Source: Sphingopyxis granuli NBRC 100800
Lineage (GTDB): Bacteria; Pseudomonadota; Alphaproteobacteria; Sphingomonadales; Sphingomonadaceae
Reading direction: 5' to 3'
DNA: 58,308 nt
NCBI RefSeq assembly: GCF_001591045.1
Contig: NZ_BCUA01000018.1
Coordinates: 1 to 58,308 of the forward strand
The translations under genes and the position numbers were made by a program. Below the pieces are notes generated by a model. It was not told the origin of the DNA. It worked only from the letters and a program-made list of their open reading frames with translations, and ran no database searches. Positions 17,809 to 25,594 of this stretch are shown piece by piece (position 1 is the stretch's first letter; each line of letters starts with the position of its first letter).

Positions 17809-19857
17809 TCAGAAGTTGATGCGCGTGCCGATCCACAGAGTGCGCGGCGTCGCGCGCTCGACGATCCCCGAGGAGGAGATGGCGGCGGGCACCGGCTCGT
17901 CGAACAGATTCTCGCCGCGCGCCTCGATCCCGATCACGCCGGAAAGCCGCCACGACAGCCCGGCGTCGAGCGTCAGCGCGTCGCCCAGCCGCTGGAGGCC
18001 GAGATCGTCCTCATTCTGCGCGCCGATATAGCGCAGTGTCGCAAAGCCGCCGAACGGACCGCCGTCGTTGTCGCGCAGCGACAGGCTGGCGCCGTGCCTT
18101 GCGATCTGCGCCGGGCGCCGTCCGTCGAGCGCCGCGGCTGCTCCGGAGGCATCGACGCGCGCGTCGGTATAGGCCCAGGTGGCGCGCAGCACCGCGGGGC
18201 CGATCGCCTGTTCGGCGCTGACCTCGACCCCCTTGCTGTCGATTGCGTCGAGATTCTGCCGCTGGCTGTACGTCGCCCCCGCCGCGACGAAGCCGACGCC
18301 GGGGAAATTGCCGGGACCGGTGGCGAGCGTGACGTTGGCGATCGCATTCGACAGCCGGTTCGCGAACAGCGTCGCCGACAGCGTCGTTCCACCGCCCTGC
18401 CAATCGGCGCCGACTTCGCCGCCCCACAATCGCTCGGGCTTCAACAGTTCGTTCGCAGCGGTCGCGTCGGCGCCGACGCGGAAGGGGCGATAGAGCTCGT
18501 TAAGCGTCGGCAGGCGCCAGCCGCGATAGCCCGCGGCGCGCAGCGAAAAGCCGTTCGCGGTCCAGCGCAGCCCGATACGCCCGCTGCCCTCCCACCCCTG
18601 CCGCGCCGCGAAGGTCGCATCACTGATCGGCGGGCCGCCGAAATTATATTCGTGCCGATAACCCGCCGCGAGCCACCAGCGGTCGAGGCGTCCGCTGGCG
18701 GTCCACAGGAAGCCATCTTGCGGATCGCCCGACGTCCATTCGGCGAAGCTGCCGAGCGTGTCGCTGCTGCCGCCCGCGACGCGATGGCGACCGGGGGCGA
18801 GGCCGGTGAAGAAATAATCCTCCTCGGTGCGTCCAACGGTTCGCCGCCAGTCGACGCCGATCCGCAGCGGATTGGCGCCGCCGATCGCCGGGCGCAGCTC
18901 GACACGTCCGCCGAGTCCGGTCGCGGGCACGCGCTGGAACAGCGCCGGCGCGACGCTGTTCCGATCCGCCGCGACGCTGGCGAAGCCGCTATCGAAATCG
19001 CGCTGCTGGACATAGGCGAGCGCCAGCCATTGCGTCGCGCCCGCCGGGTCGTGGACGAAGCGCAGGCTGGCATCGACCCCGTCGATCCGGCTGGTGGTGA
19101 AATCGACGCCGCGGTCGCGCCGGTCGGAAAAGCCGCGCAGGCTCGCCTCGACCCGGCTGTCGGCGCCCGCGTCGAACCGCAGCCGCACACCGAGCCCACC
19201 CTGCTCGTAAGGCGCCGCCCGATCGACCGCGCCGCGCTGTCCCGCCGCAACGGGCACGAAGCCGTCGCCGCGGCTGTAGCGCCCGTCGATCGCGACCTGC
19301 CCGGCGCCGAGCCGCGCTCCGGCGCTGAGCGTCGCGTCCCAGCCGTCGCGGCTGCCATGGGCGAAGCTCGCCTCGATGCCGTCCGCCATTTCGGAATAGA
19401 GGCCGATCGTGCCGGCGAGCGCGCCGGGCCCGTCGGCGCCGCTGCCGCCGCCGCGCGCGACGACGATGCCGCCGAGCCGGATCGCGTCATAGGCGCTCCA
19501 CGCGACCCAGGCGCCGAAGGGGTCGGCCTGCGGCACGCCGTCGAGCGTCACCAGCGCGCGGCTCGACGCATTGCCGCCGAGCCCGCGCAGCGTCACGCCC
19601 TGGCTCGTCGGATGCGCGGTGCGCCCGTCGGAACGCCGGAACTGCACGATCCCCGCCTCGTCGCGCAGCCGGTTCTCGATACGCGAGCCGAGACCGGGGT
19701 CGAGATCGCGCAGCACCGCCACGCCCTGCGCCCCGTCGCCCGGCGCCGGTCGCAGCAATCCCGCGCCGGTGACGACGATGTCCTGGTCGCCGGTCTCCTC
19801 GGCCAGCGCCGTCACCGGCAGCGCCAGCGCCGCGACCCCCGCGAGGAGCCGGATCAT
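17809..19857 (-). CDS. TonB-dependent outer membrane receptor
   Basis: This is a 682-residue outer membrane receptor. A signal peptide (MIRLLAGVAALALPVTALAEE) precedes a short TonB-box-like stretch (DIVVTGAG). The plug domain contains RDEAGIVQFRRSDGRTAHPTSQ and TLRGLGGNASSRALVTLDGVP, and the rest has the alternating pattern of a beta barrel, ending in the aromatic TRINF. The substrate is unknown. The ATG at 19857 overlaps the maiA stop codon (ATGA). It lies directly upstream of the MarR/PqqD/kinase group on the same strand, so it could belong to the same transcript. Confidence 0.9.
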   Translation of the reverse strand: MIRLLAGVAALALPVTALAEETGDQDIVVTGAGLLRPAPGDGAQGVAVLRDLDPGLGSRIENRLRDEAGIVQFRRSDGRTAHPTSQGVTLRGLGGNASSRALVTLDGVPQADPFGAWVAWSAYDAIRLGGIVVARGGGSGADGPGALAGTIGLYSEMADGIEASFAHGSRDGWDATLSAGARLGAGQVAIDGRYSRGDGFVPVAAGQRGAVDRAAPYEQGGLGVRLRFDAGADSRVEASLRGFSDRRDRGVDFTTSRIDGVDASLRFVHDPAGATQWLALAYVQQRDFDSGFASVAADRNSVAPALFQRVPATGLGGRVELRPAIGGANPLRIGVDWRRTVGRTEEDYFFTGLAPGRHRVAGGSSDTLGSFAEWTSGDPQDGFLWTASGRLDRWWLAAGYRHEYNFGGPPISDATFAARQGWEGSGRIGLRWTANGFSLRAAGYRGWRLPTLNELYRPFRVGADATAANELLKPERLWGGEVGADWQGGGTTLSATLFANRLSNAIANVTLATGPGNFPGVGFVAAGATYSQRQNLDAIDSKGVEVSAEQAIGPAVLRATWAYTDARVDASGAAAALDGRRPAQIARHGASLSLRDNDGGPFGGFATLRYIGAQNEDDLGLQRLGDALTLDAGLSWRLSGVIGIEARGENLFDEPVPAAISSSGIVERATPRTLWIGTRINF

Positions 19858-20486
19858 GCCGCTTTCACCGCGTCGGGATGCGCCCGCTGGAACGCGTCCA
19901 GCCCTGTGCACGCCGCGTCGATGGCGACGAGCCGCGGATAGGCATCGAGCGGCACATCGAACCGCCGCGCATTGTACATCTGCGGCACCAGGCAGCAGTC
20001 GGCGATTCCGGGCGTTTCGCCGCCCAGATAGGTCCCCTCGCCCGCCATCGCCTCGAGCGCGTCGAAGCCCTCGATGATCCAGTGGCGATACCAGCGGTCC
20101 TTGGTCTGCTCGTTGAGCCCGAGGTCGCGCTTCAGATATTTGAGCACGCGCAGATTGTTGAGCGGGTGGATGTCGCAGGCGACGACCTGCGCCTGCGCGA
20201 GCGCGACCGCGCGCGGCATCGCGTCATCGGGGATCAGCCGCGGTTCGGGAAAGGCGCGGTCGAGCCAGTCGATGATCGCGAGGCTCTGGATGATCGTCTG
20301 CCCGTCGGCGACGAGCAGCGGCACGAAACCCTGAGCATTCTGCGCGAGATAGGAGTCGCTCTTCTGCTCGCCCGCGATCAGGCTGATCTCGACGCGCTCA
20401 TAGGCGAGTCCCTTCAGATTCAGCGCGATGCGGACGCGATAGCTGGCCGAGGAGCGGAAATAATCGTGGAGGACGAGCGAGGTCAT
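19854..20486 (-). CDS. maiA: Maleylacetoacetate isomerase (zeta-class GST)
   Basis: This enzyme isomerises maleylacetoacetate to fumarylacetoacetate in tyrosine/homogentisate breakdown, using glutathione. The 210-residue protein shows the zeta-class motif SSASYRVRIALNLKG near the N-terminus, QGFVPLLVADGQTIIQSLAI for glutathione binding, and the C-terminal GETPGIADCCLVPQ. The usual cysteine of the SSCS motif is alanine here (SSAS), as in some bacterial members. The ATG at 20486 starts the conserved region. No other tyrosine-catabolism gene is in the window; the TonB receptor gene follows, coupled by a four-base overlap. Confidence 0.86.
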   Translation of the reverse strand: MTSLVLHDYFRSSASYRVRIALNLKGLAYERVEISLIAGEQKSDSYLAQNAQGFVPLLVADGQTIIQSLAIIDWLDRAFPEPRLIPDDAMPRAVALAQAQVVACDIHPLNNLRVLKYLKRDLGLNEQTKDRWYRHWIIEGFDALEAMAGEGTYLGGETPGIADCCLVPQMYNARRFDVPLDAYPRLVAIDAACTGLDAFQRAHPDAVKAA

Positions 20487-20558
20487 GGCCCGACCTAGGG
20501 TCAGTTTGGCGCTCTTGGCAAGCATCCGGCGAAAAGCGGCGGACGCTATGCCCGTCCA

Positions 20559-21581
20559 TCACGCGCCTTTCGGCATCTCCGCTATCCATTGCCGCAGCAG
20601 CGCCACGCCTTCCCTGTGCACGGTCGAGCGCCCGATCTCGGGCATCGCGATGCCGGGGTCGAGGCTTTCGAGGCGGTAGATGAGGAAGCTGTGGTCGGGA
20701 TCGCCGGGCTTTATCGCGAACTCCATCCCGCCGCTGCCGCGCCCCGCGGCGGTCGGGCGCTTGCCGATGCCGTAATTGACGCCCACCGGGTCGGTCCAGC
20801 GCAGGAACAGCCCGCTGTTCGACGCGCTACCCTCGGGGTTGTGGCAATAGCTGCAATTGGCGTCGAGATAGGCGCGCGCGCGGTCATGGAGCGATCCGCT
20901 CGCCGGATCGTCCCAGCGCGGCATCGGCGCGACCGGCCGCGCCGGGCCGGTCAGGAACCGCGCGACATCGCCGCGCGCCGCCGCCGCGCCGAAATCGATG
21001 TTCGCCGCCTTCGGCCCGATCGGGACGATCGCGCCCGCCTTGCTGTGGCATTCCTTGCACTGATTCTTGTTGGGCACCGCGTACCGGATGCTGTGCGCCT
21101 CGCCGTCGGGGCTCCGGAACGTCACCGGAACCCGCCGCCCGGCCAGCGCCAGCGTCGCGTCCTTCCCATCGGCGTCCCAGATATAGGGCAGCGCCGCCCA
21201 GCCGTCCGCACGGTGGATCAGCAGCCGCGTCTCGAGCGGAGCGCCGCCCGCCCGGTCGGGCCAGCCGAAACTCTTGACGATCACGGTGCCGAGCGGAAAG
21301 GCGATCGCGCCATCGTCGGCCACCTCGGCATGCTGGCCCGGCGGGATCCAGATCAGCCGGTGCTTCTCGGCATAGTCGCTGAACAGCGGGGTGTGCAGCG
21401 TATAGGGCAGCAGACCGCCGACCGGCTCGCTGGTGCCGACGCGAAACAGGCCGAATTCGGACAGTTTGCGCGGCATCGTATCGCCGTCGATCACCGCCTG
21501 CTGCGGCCCCGGTTCGGACACCGCGACCGCGCCGCTCGCACACAGCAGCGCGGCGGCCAGCGCGGCGGCGACGCGCCTCAC
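20559..21581 (-). CDS. Diheme c-type cytochrome, SO2930-like
   Basis: This is a 340-residue exported protein with two heme-attachment motifs, CKECH and CSYCH. A hydrophobic signal sequence (VAAALAAALLCASGAVA) lies at the start. The region PRKLSEFGLFR...LLPYTLHTPLFSDYAEKHR and the DPDHSFLIYRLES...AMPEIG end match the family typified by Shewanella SO2930. It starts with GTG at 21581, overlapping the beta-helix gene. These two gene types are regularly found together, suggesting a joint periplasmic role, but the biochemical reaction is unknown. Confidence 0.85.
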   Translation of the reverse strand: MRRVAAALAAALLCASGAVAVSEPGPQQAVIDGDTMPRKLSEFGLFRVGTSEPVGGLLPYTLHTPLFSDYAEKHRLIWIPPGQHAEVADDGAIAFPLGTVIVKSFGWPDRAGGAPLETRLLIHRADGWAALPYIWDADGKDATLALAGRRVPVTFRSPDGEAHSIRYAVPNKNQCKECHSKAGAIVPIGPKAANIDFGAAAARGDVARFLTGPARPVAPMPRWDDPASGSLHDRARAYLDANCSYCHNPEGSASNSGLFLRWTDPVGVNYGIGKRPTAAGRGSGGMEFAIKPGDPDHSFLIYRLESLDPGIAMPEIGRSTVHREGVALLRQWIAEMPKGA

Positions 21582-22798
21582 CGGACCTTCGCCTCCATCG
21601 CCGCGGGCAGCGTGATGCCGGGAAGCGGCGTCGGCGCCTCGCCTTTCAGGTCGGCGGGCGACGGCTTCGCCTCGCTCTGCGGCGTCGATACGTCGGGCAG
21701 GTTCAGCGACAGCACGGCGACGTCGTCGTTGACGATCGCGCTCCCCGCACCGTCCCACAGCACCGGGGGGATCGCGCCGCCCATCGCCGCCGCGATCTCC
21801 GCCCCGCCCGGAAACGCCGGTGCGAACCCGGCCTTGCCATGCTCGTTGTTCCACGCGGCGATGTCGCGGGGCAGCGGCTGATATTTGTCGTCCTGATAGG
21901 GATAGCGATAGCCGACGATCATCACATTGGCGGTGCCGTTGTTCTCGAACAGATTGTCGAATATCTCGACCCGGCTGTTCGCCATCACCAGCACGCCGGT
22001 GCCGGTGGGGACGCTCGCGACGATATTGCCCTTCGGTGCGAAATTGGGGGTGCTGTTGTCGTTGACGACATTGTCGAAGACGCGGACATTGTGCCCACCC
22101 TGCTGCGGCAGACTGGGCAGGTCGAAGACAAGGATGCCGCCGGTGTTCTTCGTCGCGACATTGTCGTGGACGTCGGCGTCGAAGCTGTTCTCGATCTCGA
22201 TCCCCGCGACATTTTCCGTCGCGATCGAATCGCGCACGACGATATTGCGCGACTGGCCGACATAGATGCCCGCGTCCGACGCGCCACGGACATAGACGCT
22301 GTCGATGAGCACGTCGCGGCTCTCGACCGGATAGACGCCATAGGCGCCGTTGGTCTCCTTCGGCCCCGCGGTCCATTCGACGCGCAGCCGGTGATAGACG
22401 ATGCGATCGGCGCCCTTCGACTTGATTCCGTCGCCCTTGGTGTTGAGCACCGCGAAATTCGTCAGATACACGTCGTCGGAAGTGACGAGCAGTCCCTCGC
22501 CCGCCCCCTGCTGGTCGGAGAAATCGAGGATCGAGCCGGTGCCGTCCTTCGTCCCCGCGCCGCGCAGCGTGACCTTGTCGACATCGAGCGAGAGCCCGTC
22601 GGTCAGCTTCCACACACCGGCGCCCAGTTCGACGATGTCACCGGGCTCGGCCAGGATCAGCGCTTCCTGCAACGCCTCATTGGCGTCGGGGCCGCCGGGC
22701 GCGACGGATATGGTCTTTGCCTCCACGGGGAAGGCCGCAAGCATCGCCACGGCGGCGATCCCAAGGCCAAGGGCGTGCGGCAGCTGGTGGACTCGCAT
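21578..22798 (-). CDS. Exported parallel beta-helix repeat protein
   Basis: This is a 406-residue protein. A signal peptide (ending FPVEAK) is followed by a right-handed beta-helix domain with repeated NxxVxxN patterns, for example IYVGQSRNIVVRDS and AGIEIENSFDADVHDNVA. It resembles the family that pairs with SO2930-like cytochromes. Such folds are common in polysaccharide lyases and epimerases, but I see no clear catalytic set. The ATG at 22798 follows GGGAGAAAGAG. It heads a two-gene unit with the diheme cytochrome, joined by a GTGA overlap. Confidence 0.84.
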   Translation of the reverse strand: MRVHQLPHALGLGIAAVAMLAAFPVEAKTISVAPGGPDANEALQEALILAEPGDIVELGAGVWKLTDGLSLDVDKVTLRGAGTKDGTGSILDFSDQQGAGEGLLVTSDDVYLTNFAVLNTKGDGIKSKGADRIVYHRLRVEWTAGPKETNGAYGVYPVESRDVLIDSVYVRGASDAGIYVGQSRNIVVRDSIATENVAGIEIENSFDADVHDNVATKNTGGILVFDLPSLPQQGGHNVRVFDNVVNDNSTPNFAPKGNIVASVPTGTGVLVMANSRVEIFDNLFENNGTANVMIVGYRYPYQDDKYQPLPRDIAAWNNEHGKAGFAPAFPGGAEIAAAMGGAIPPVLWDGAGSAIVNDDVAVLSLNLPDVSTPQSEAKPSPADLKGEAPTPLPGITLPAAMEAKVR

Positions 22799-22868
22799 CT
22801 CTTTCTCCCATCCTCTCGCGCCGATCATGGGACAATCGCGCGGCGCTGCCAAGCCCGGTGGCGGCGGA

Positions 22869-23912
22869 TCAGCCGGACGGCGCCCGCGCGGCAAGCGGGG
22901 TGCGGACGCGCGCGGCCCACGCCGTCAGCCGGCGCTTCATCCACGCCGACACCGGGCGCTCCCAATAATGGGTCAGCAGATGCGCGAGCAGCAGCGCACA
23001 GCCCAGCGCGACCGCGAACGACACCCAGGGTCCGACCCCCAGCTCCTGCAGGTGCGCGATCAGCGCATAGCCGAGCATCTGATGCGTCAGATAGAGCGCA
23101 TAGGAAATGCCGCCGAGCCAGATCAGCGGCCTCGCAAGGCGTCCGGGCTGCCAGCGGGTCAGGCAGGCGAAGCTCATCGCCAGCACGATCAGGCCGACGA
23201 CGATCAGCCCGTGCCAGCCATCGTAAAGCGCCTCGACCAGCGGCGTCGCGGGCAGGATCGCCGCCTGCGCGAGCGAAAAGCCGCGCGTGCGCAGCAGGTA
23301 GAGTGCCAGACCGCAGCCGAACAGGTCGGCATATTGGTTGAGCATCAGCAGCAGGTGCAGCGGATGCGGAATATAGGGCGCGGCGACCGAAAACAGCGCC
23401 GCGCCCGCGACCATGTAATGCGGCAGGATCGAAACGATCCGCGCGCCGCCGAGCCGCAGGGCGGTGAAGAGAAAGGCATAGAAACCCAGCTCATAGGCAA
23501 GGCTCCAGTAGACGCCGTCGACCGCCCCCACCCGAACGAAAGACTGCATCATCGTCAGGTTGATCAGGAATTCGCCCGCGCTGACGCTGTAGGCAATCCA
23601 GTGCGATGAGGTCAGCACCGCAAAGGTCAGCAGGCAGGCGAGCCAATAGACGGGATAGAGCCGCGTGAAGCGCGAGATCAGGAATTGCGACGCGGTGCTG
23701 CGTTCGAGCGACATCAGGATGACGAAACCCGACACGACGAAGAACAGGTGGACGCCATAGCCGCCCGCTTCGAAGGCGATCGGAATCGGCCGCGCCGCCG
23801 GGGCGAAGCGCGGCAGGATGACGCTGTAGTGGAACAGCAGCACCGCGAGCGCGGCGAGGCCGCGCATGATGTCGAGGCTCTGAAGCCGGATTTTCGGCGC
23901 CGCGCCGGTCAT
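22869..23912 (-). CDS. Acyltransferase-3 family membrane protein (OafA-like)
   Basis: This is a 347-residue multi-pass membrane protein with about ten hydrophobic segments. The N-terminal SLDIMRGLAALAVLLFHYS contains the conserved R and H of the acyltransferase-3 family; RFTRLYPVYW and GVHLFFVVSGFVI are further hallmarks. Such proteins O-acylate surface polysaccharides or lipids. Its ATG overlaps the stop of the SGNH hydrolase gene, so the two are likely to act together in acylating a cell-surface glycan. The acceptor is unknown. Confidence 0.87.
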   Translation of the reverse strand: MTGAAPKIRLQSLDIMRGLAALAVLLFHYSVILPRFAPAARPIPIAFEAGGYGVHLFFVVSGFVILMSLERSTASQFLISRFTRLYPVYWLACLLTFAVLTSSHWIAYSVSAGEFLINLTMMQSFVRVGAVDGVYWSLAYELGFYAFLFTALRLGGARIVSILPHYMVAGAALFSVAAPYIPHPLHLLLMLNQYADLFGCGLALYLLRTRGFSLAQAAILPATPLVEALYDGWHGLIVVGLIVLAMSFACLTRWQPGRLARPLIWLGGISYALYLTHQMLGYALIAHLQELGVGPWVSFAVALGCALLLAHLLTHYWERPVSAWMKRRLTAWAARVRTPLAARAPSG

Positions 23913-24607
23913 TGCGCCGCCACCGGCGCGCCGTTGATCGCATCCGCCACCACCAGTCCGCCGGCACGGTTCAGGTGCAGGCCGTCACCGCTGTCGTAGG
24001 CCGGCCGCAGTGCGCCGTCGGCGCCGGCAAGCCCGGCGGTCACGTCGACGAAGCGGCAGCGCGCGCGGCACGCCTGCGCCAGCAGCGCATTGGTCCGCGC
24101 AATGGCGCGCTGCAGGTCGGACCGAGGCGGCTTCGCTCCGACGGGTGCGATCGATACGAGCCGGATCGGAGTCGGGGCCGGGATCGCCGCGGCCGCCTGC
24201 TCGAACGCCGCGCGCACCGCTTCGGGGTCGCGGCCGCGCAACAGGTCGTTGACGCCGGCCCACAGCACCACCGCCTTCGCCTCGCCCGGCTGGCGATAGT
24301 CGGCGATGCGCCGCGCGACGTCGCGCATCGTGTCGCCGCCCACGGCAAAATTATAGGCGGGGAGGTCGAGCGCCGCGGTGTCGAGCCGCTGCAACTGGCT
24401 GTCGCCGACCAGCAGCAACCGGCCCGGCGCCGCGTCGGCGTCGATGGCGCGGAACAGGCGGTGGCTTTGCGCGCCATAGGCGCTCGGTTCGGGCTGGAGC
24501 CACGGCGCGCGCCAGCGCTGCGCGTCGATCAGGTCGGGGCGCAGCAGCGCGAGCGCCACGATCCCGTGCAGGACCGCGATGTAGACAAGAGCCAGAGCAA
24601 CCCGCAC
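23909..24607 (-). CDS. SGNH/GDSL-type hydrolase, membrane-anchored or exported
   Basis: This is a 232-residue protein. The N-terminal segment MRVALALVYIAVLHGIVALALL is an anchor or signal peptide. Block I is LLVGDSQLQRL with the nucleophile serine, block II has the FAVGGDT glycine, block III is GVNDLL with asparagine, and block V is DGLHL with the catalytic Asp-His pair. It starts with GTG at 24607. SGNH hydrolases often partner acyltransferase-3 proteins, sometimes as a fused domain, transferring acyl groups to sugars. Here the two are separate but overlapping genes. Confidence 0.82.
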   Translation of the reverse strand: MRVALALVYIAVLHGIVALALLRPDLIDAQRWRAPWLQPEPSAYGAQSHRLFRAIDADAAPGRLLLVGDSQLQRLDTAALDLPAYNFAVGGDTMRDVARRIADYRQPGEAKAVVLWAGVNDLLRGRDPEAVRAAFEQAAAAIPAPTPIRLVSIAPVGAKPPRSDLQRAIARTNALLAQACRARCRFVDVTAGLAGADGALRPAYDSGDGLHLNRAGGLVVADAINGAPVAAQ

Positions 24608-24649
24608 GCGTTCGAAACACCCCCACCCACAACCGGTCCCGATCGGCCC

Positions 24650-24748
24650 TGGAGTGCGTTCGGTTTTGATGGAATCAAAATCGGCACTCCAGATTCTTGT
24701 CTTGCCGCGTTTTCCGAGCCGTCAGGCGGTTCCGCCTGACTTGAAAAC
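24650..24748. repeat. Two adjacent palindromic intergenic repeats
   Basis: The first has arms tggagtgc (24650-24657) and gcactcca (24684-24691) around ttttgat/atcaaaa. The second has gtcaggcgg (24721-24729) and ccgcctgac (24732-24740) inside gttttc/gaaaac. They fill most of the 190 bases between the racemase-like gene and the SGNH gene. Confidence 0.7.
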
Positions 24749-24797
24749 ACTCTAGCGGTCCGGCCTTAAGAATCCGATACTGTCGCGCGGCGGCGGC

Positions 24798-25496
24798 CTA
24801 CGGTTCGTCGCCCAGAATCCAGTCGATGCCGGCGGCGACGTGGATGCGCGTCGTGTCGTAGATCGGCAGCACATTGGCGTCGGGATCGACGAGCATGACC
24901 AGTTCGGTGCAGGCGAGCACCAGCGCCTGCACGTCCTGCTTCGCAATGTCGGTGATGATGGTGCGCATCGTCCGCCGCGAATCCTCGGTCACGCGGCCCT
25001 GCATCAGTTCGTCATAGATGATGCGATCGACCGCGTCGGCGCTGTCCGCGTCATAGGGCGCGAGCGTCAGCCCGTGCCGCACCAGCCGCTGGCGGAACCA
25101 CGGCTCGGTCATCACGTTGCGCGTGCCGATCACCGCCGCGGTCCGGATGCCGTCGGCGCGCATCTTCGCGCCCGTTTCGTCGACGATGTGGATCAGCGGG
25201 ATCGCGATCGCCGCCGCGACCTCTTCGGCGACCTTGTGCATCGAATTGGCGGCGATCATCAGCGCCGTCGCCCCCGCCTTTTCCAGCCGCCGCGCCGAGG
25301 CGATCAGCACCTCCTGCGCGTGCGCCCACTGTTCGGGCGTCGTCAGCCGCGACAGGTCGCAATAGTTGAGGCTCTCCAACAGGATCGGCGCCGAACAGCT
25401 CGATCCGATGCGTTTCTGCAGTCCCTTGTTGAGGTGGCGATAATAGAGCTCGGTGGAGGCCCAGCTCATTCCACCGATCAGGCCGATCTTGCGCAT
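24798..25496 (-). CDS. Aspartate/glutamate racemase-family protein with altered first active-site residue
   Basis: This is a 232-residue member of the Asp/Glu/hydantoin racemase superfamily. The N-terminal RKIGLIGGMSWAST and the conserved NSMHKV and ACTEL motifs place it with YgeA-like proteins. The second active-site residue is present (C196). The first position, normally cysteine or, in the E. coli L-Asp/Glu racemase, threonine 83, is alanine here (A83 in AANSMH). That change should disable one of the two proton-transfer faces, so a plain racemase function is doubtful. The gene stands alone, with palindromic sequence on both sides. Confidence 0.78.
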   Translation of the reverse strand: MRKIGLIGGMSWASTELYYRHLNKGLQKRIGSSCSAPILLESLNYCDLSRLTTPEQWAHAQEVLIASARRLEKAGATALMIAANSMHKVAEEVAAAIAIPLIHIVDETGAKMRADGIRTAAVIGTRNVMTEPWFRQRLVRHGLTLAPYDADSADAVDRIIYDELMQGRVTEDSRRTMRTIITDIAKQDVQALVLACTELVMLVDPDANVLPIYDTTRIHVAAGIDWILGDEP

Positions 25497-25533
25497 CGTG
25501 AATATTGTCCCTCTTTCGTCATCCTGGCGACGC

Positions 25534-25570
25534 CGGGATCGATAACGGTTTCAAACCGATAACGATCCCG
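25534..25570. terminator. 37-bp near-perfect dyad downstream of pntB
   Basis: The order is cgggatcg, ataa, cggttt, c, aaaccg, ataa, cgatcccg, so two paired blocks flank a symmetric unpaired four-base bulge. It lies 24 bases after the pntB stop codon. It could stop transcription or stabilise the mRNA end; there is no U-tract. Confidence 0.45.
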
Positions 25571-25594
25571 CTTTCGCCGCCGCGACGGTCGAGG

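Noticed and set aside
17243..17953. Minus-strand frame covering the MarR and receptor junction
   Set aside because: Different frame from the MarR gene, whose winged-helix motif and ribosome site are clear.
18094..19941. 615-codon plus-strand frame opposite the TonB receptor
   Set aside because: Antisense to a receptor with signal peptide, plug and barrel signatures; no domain is visible.
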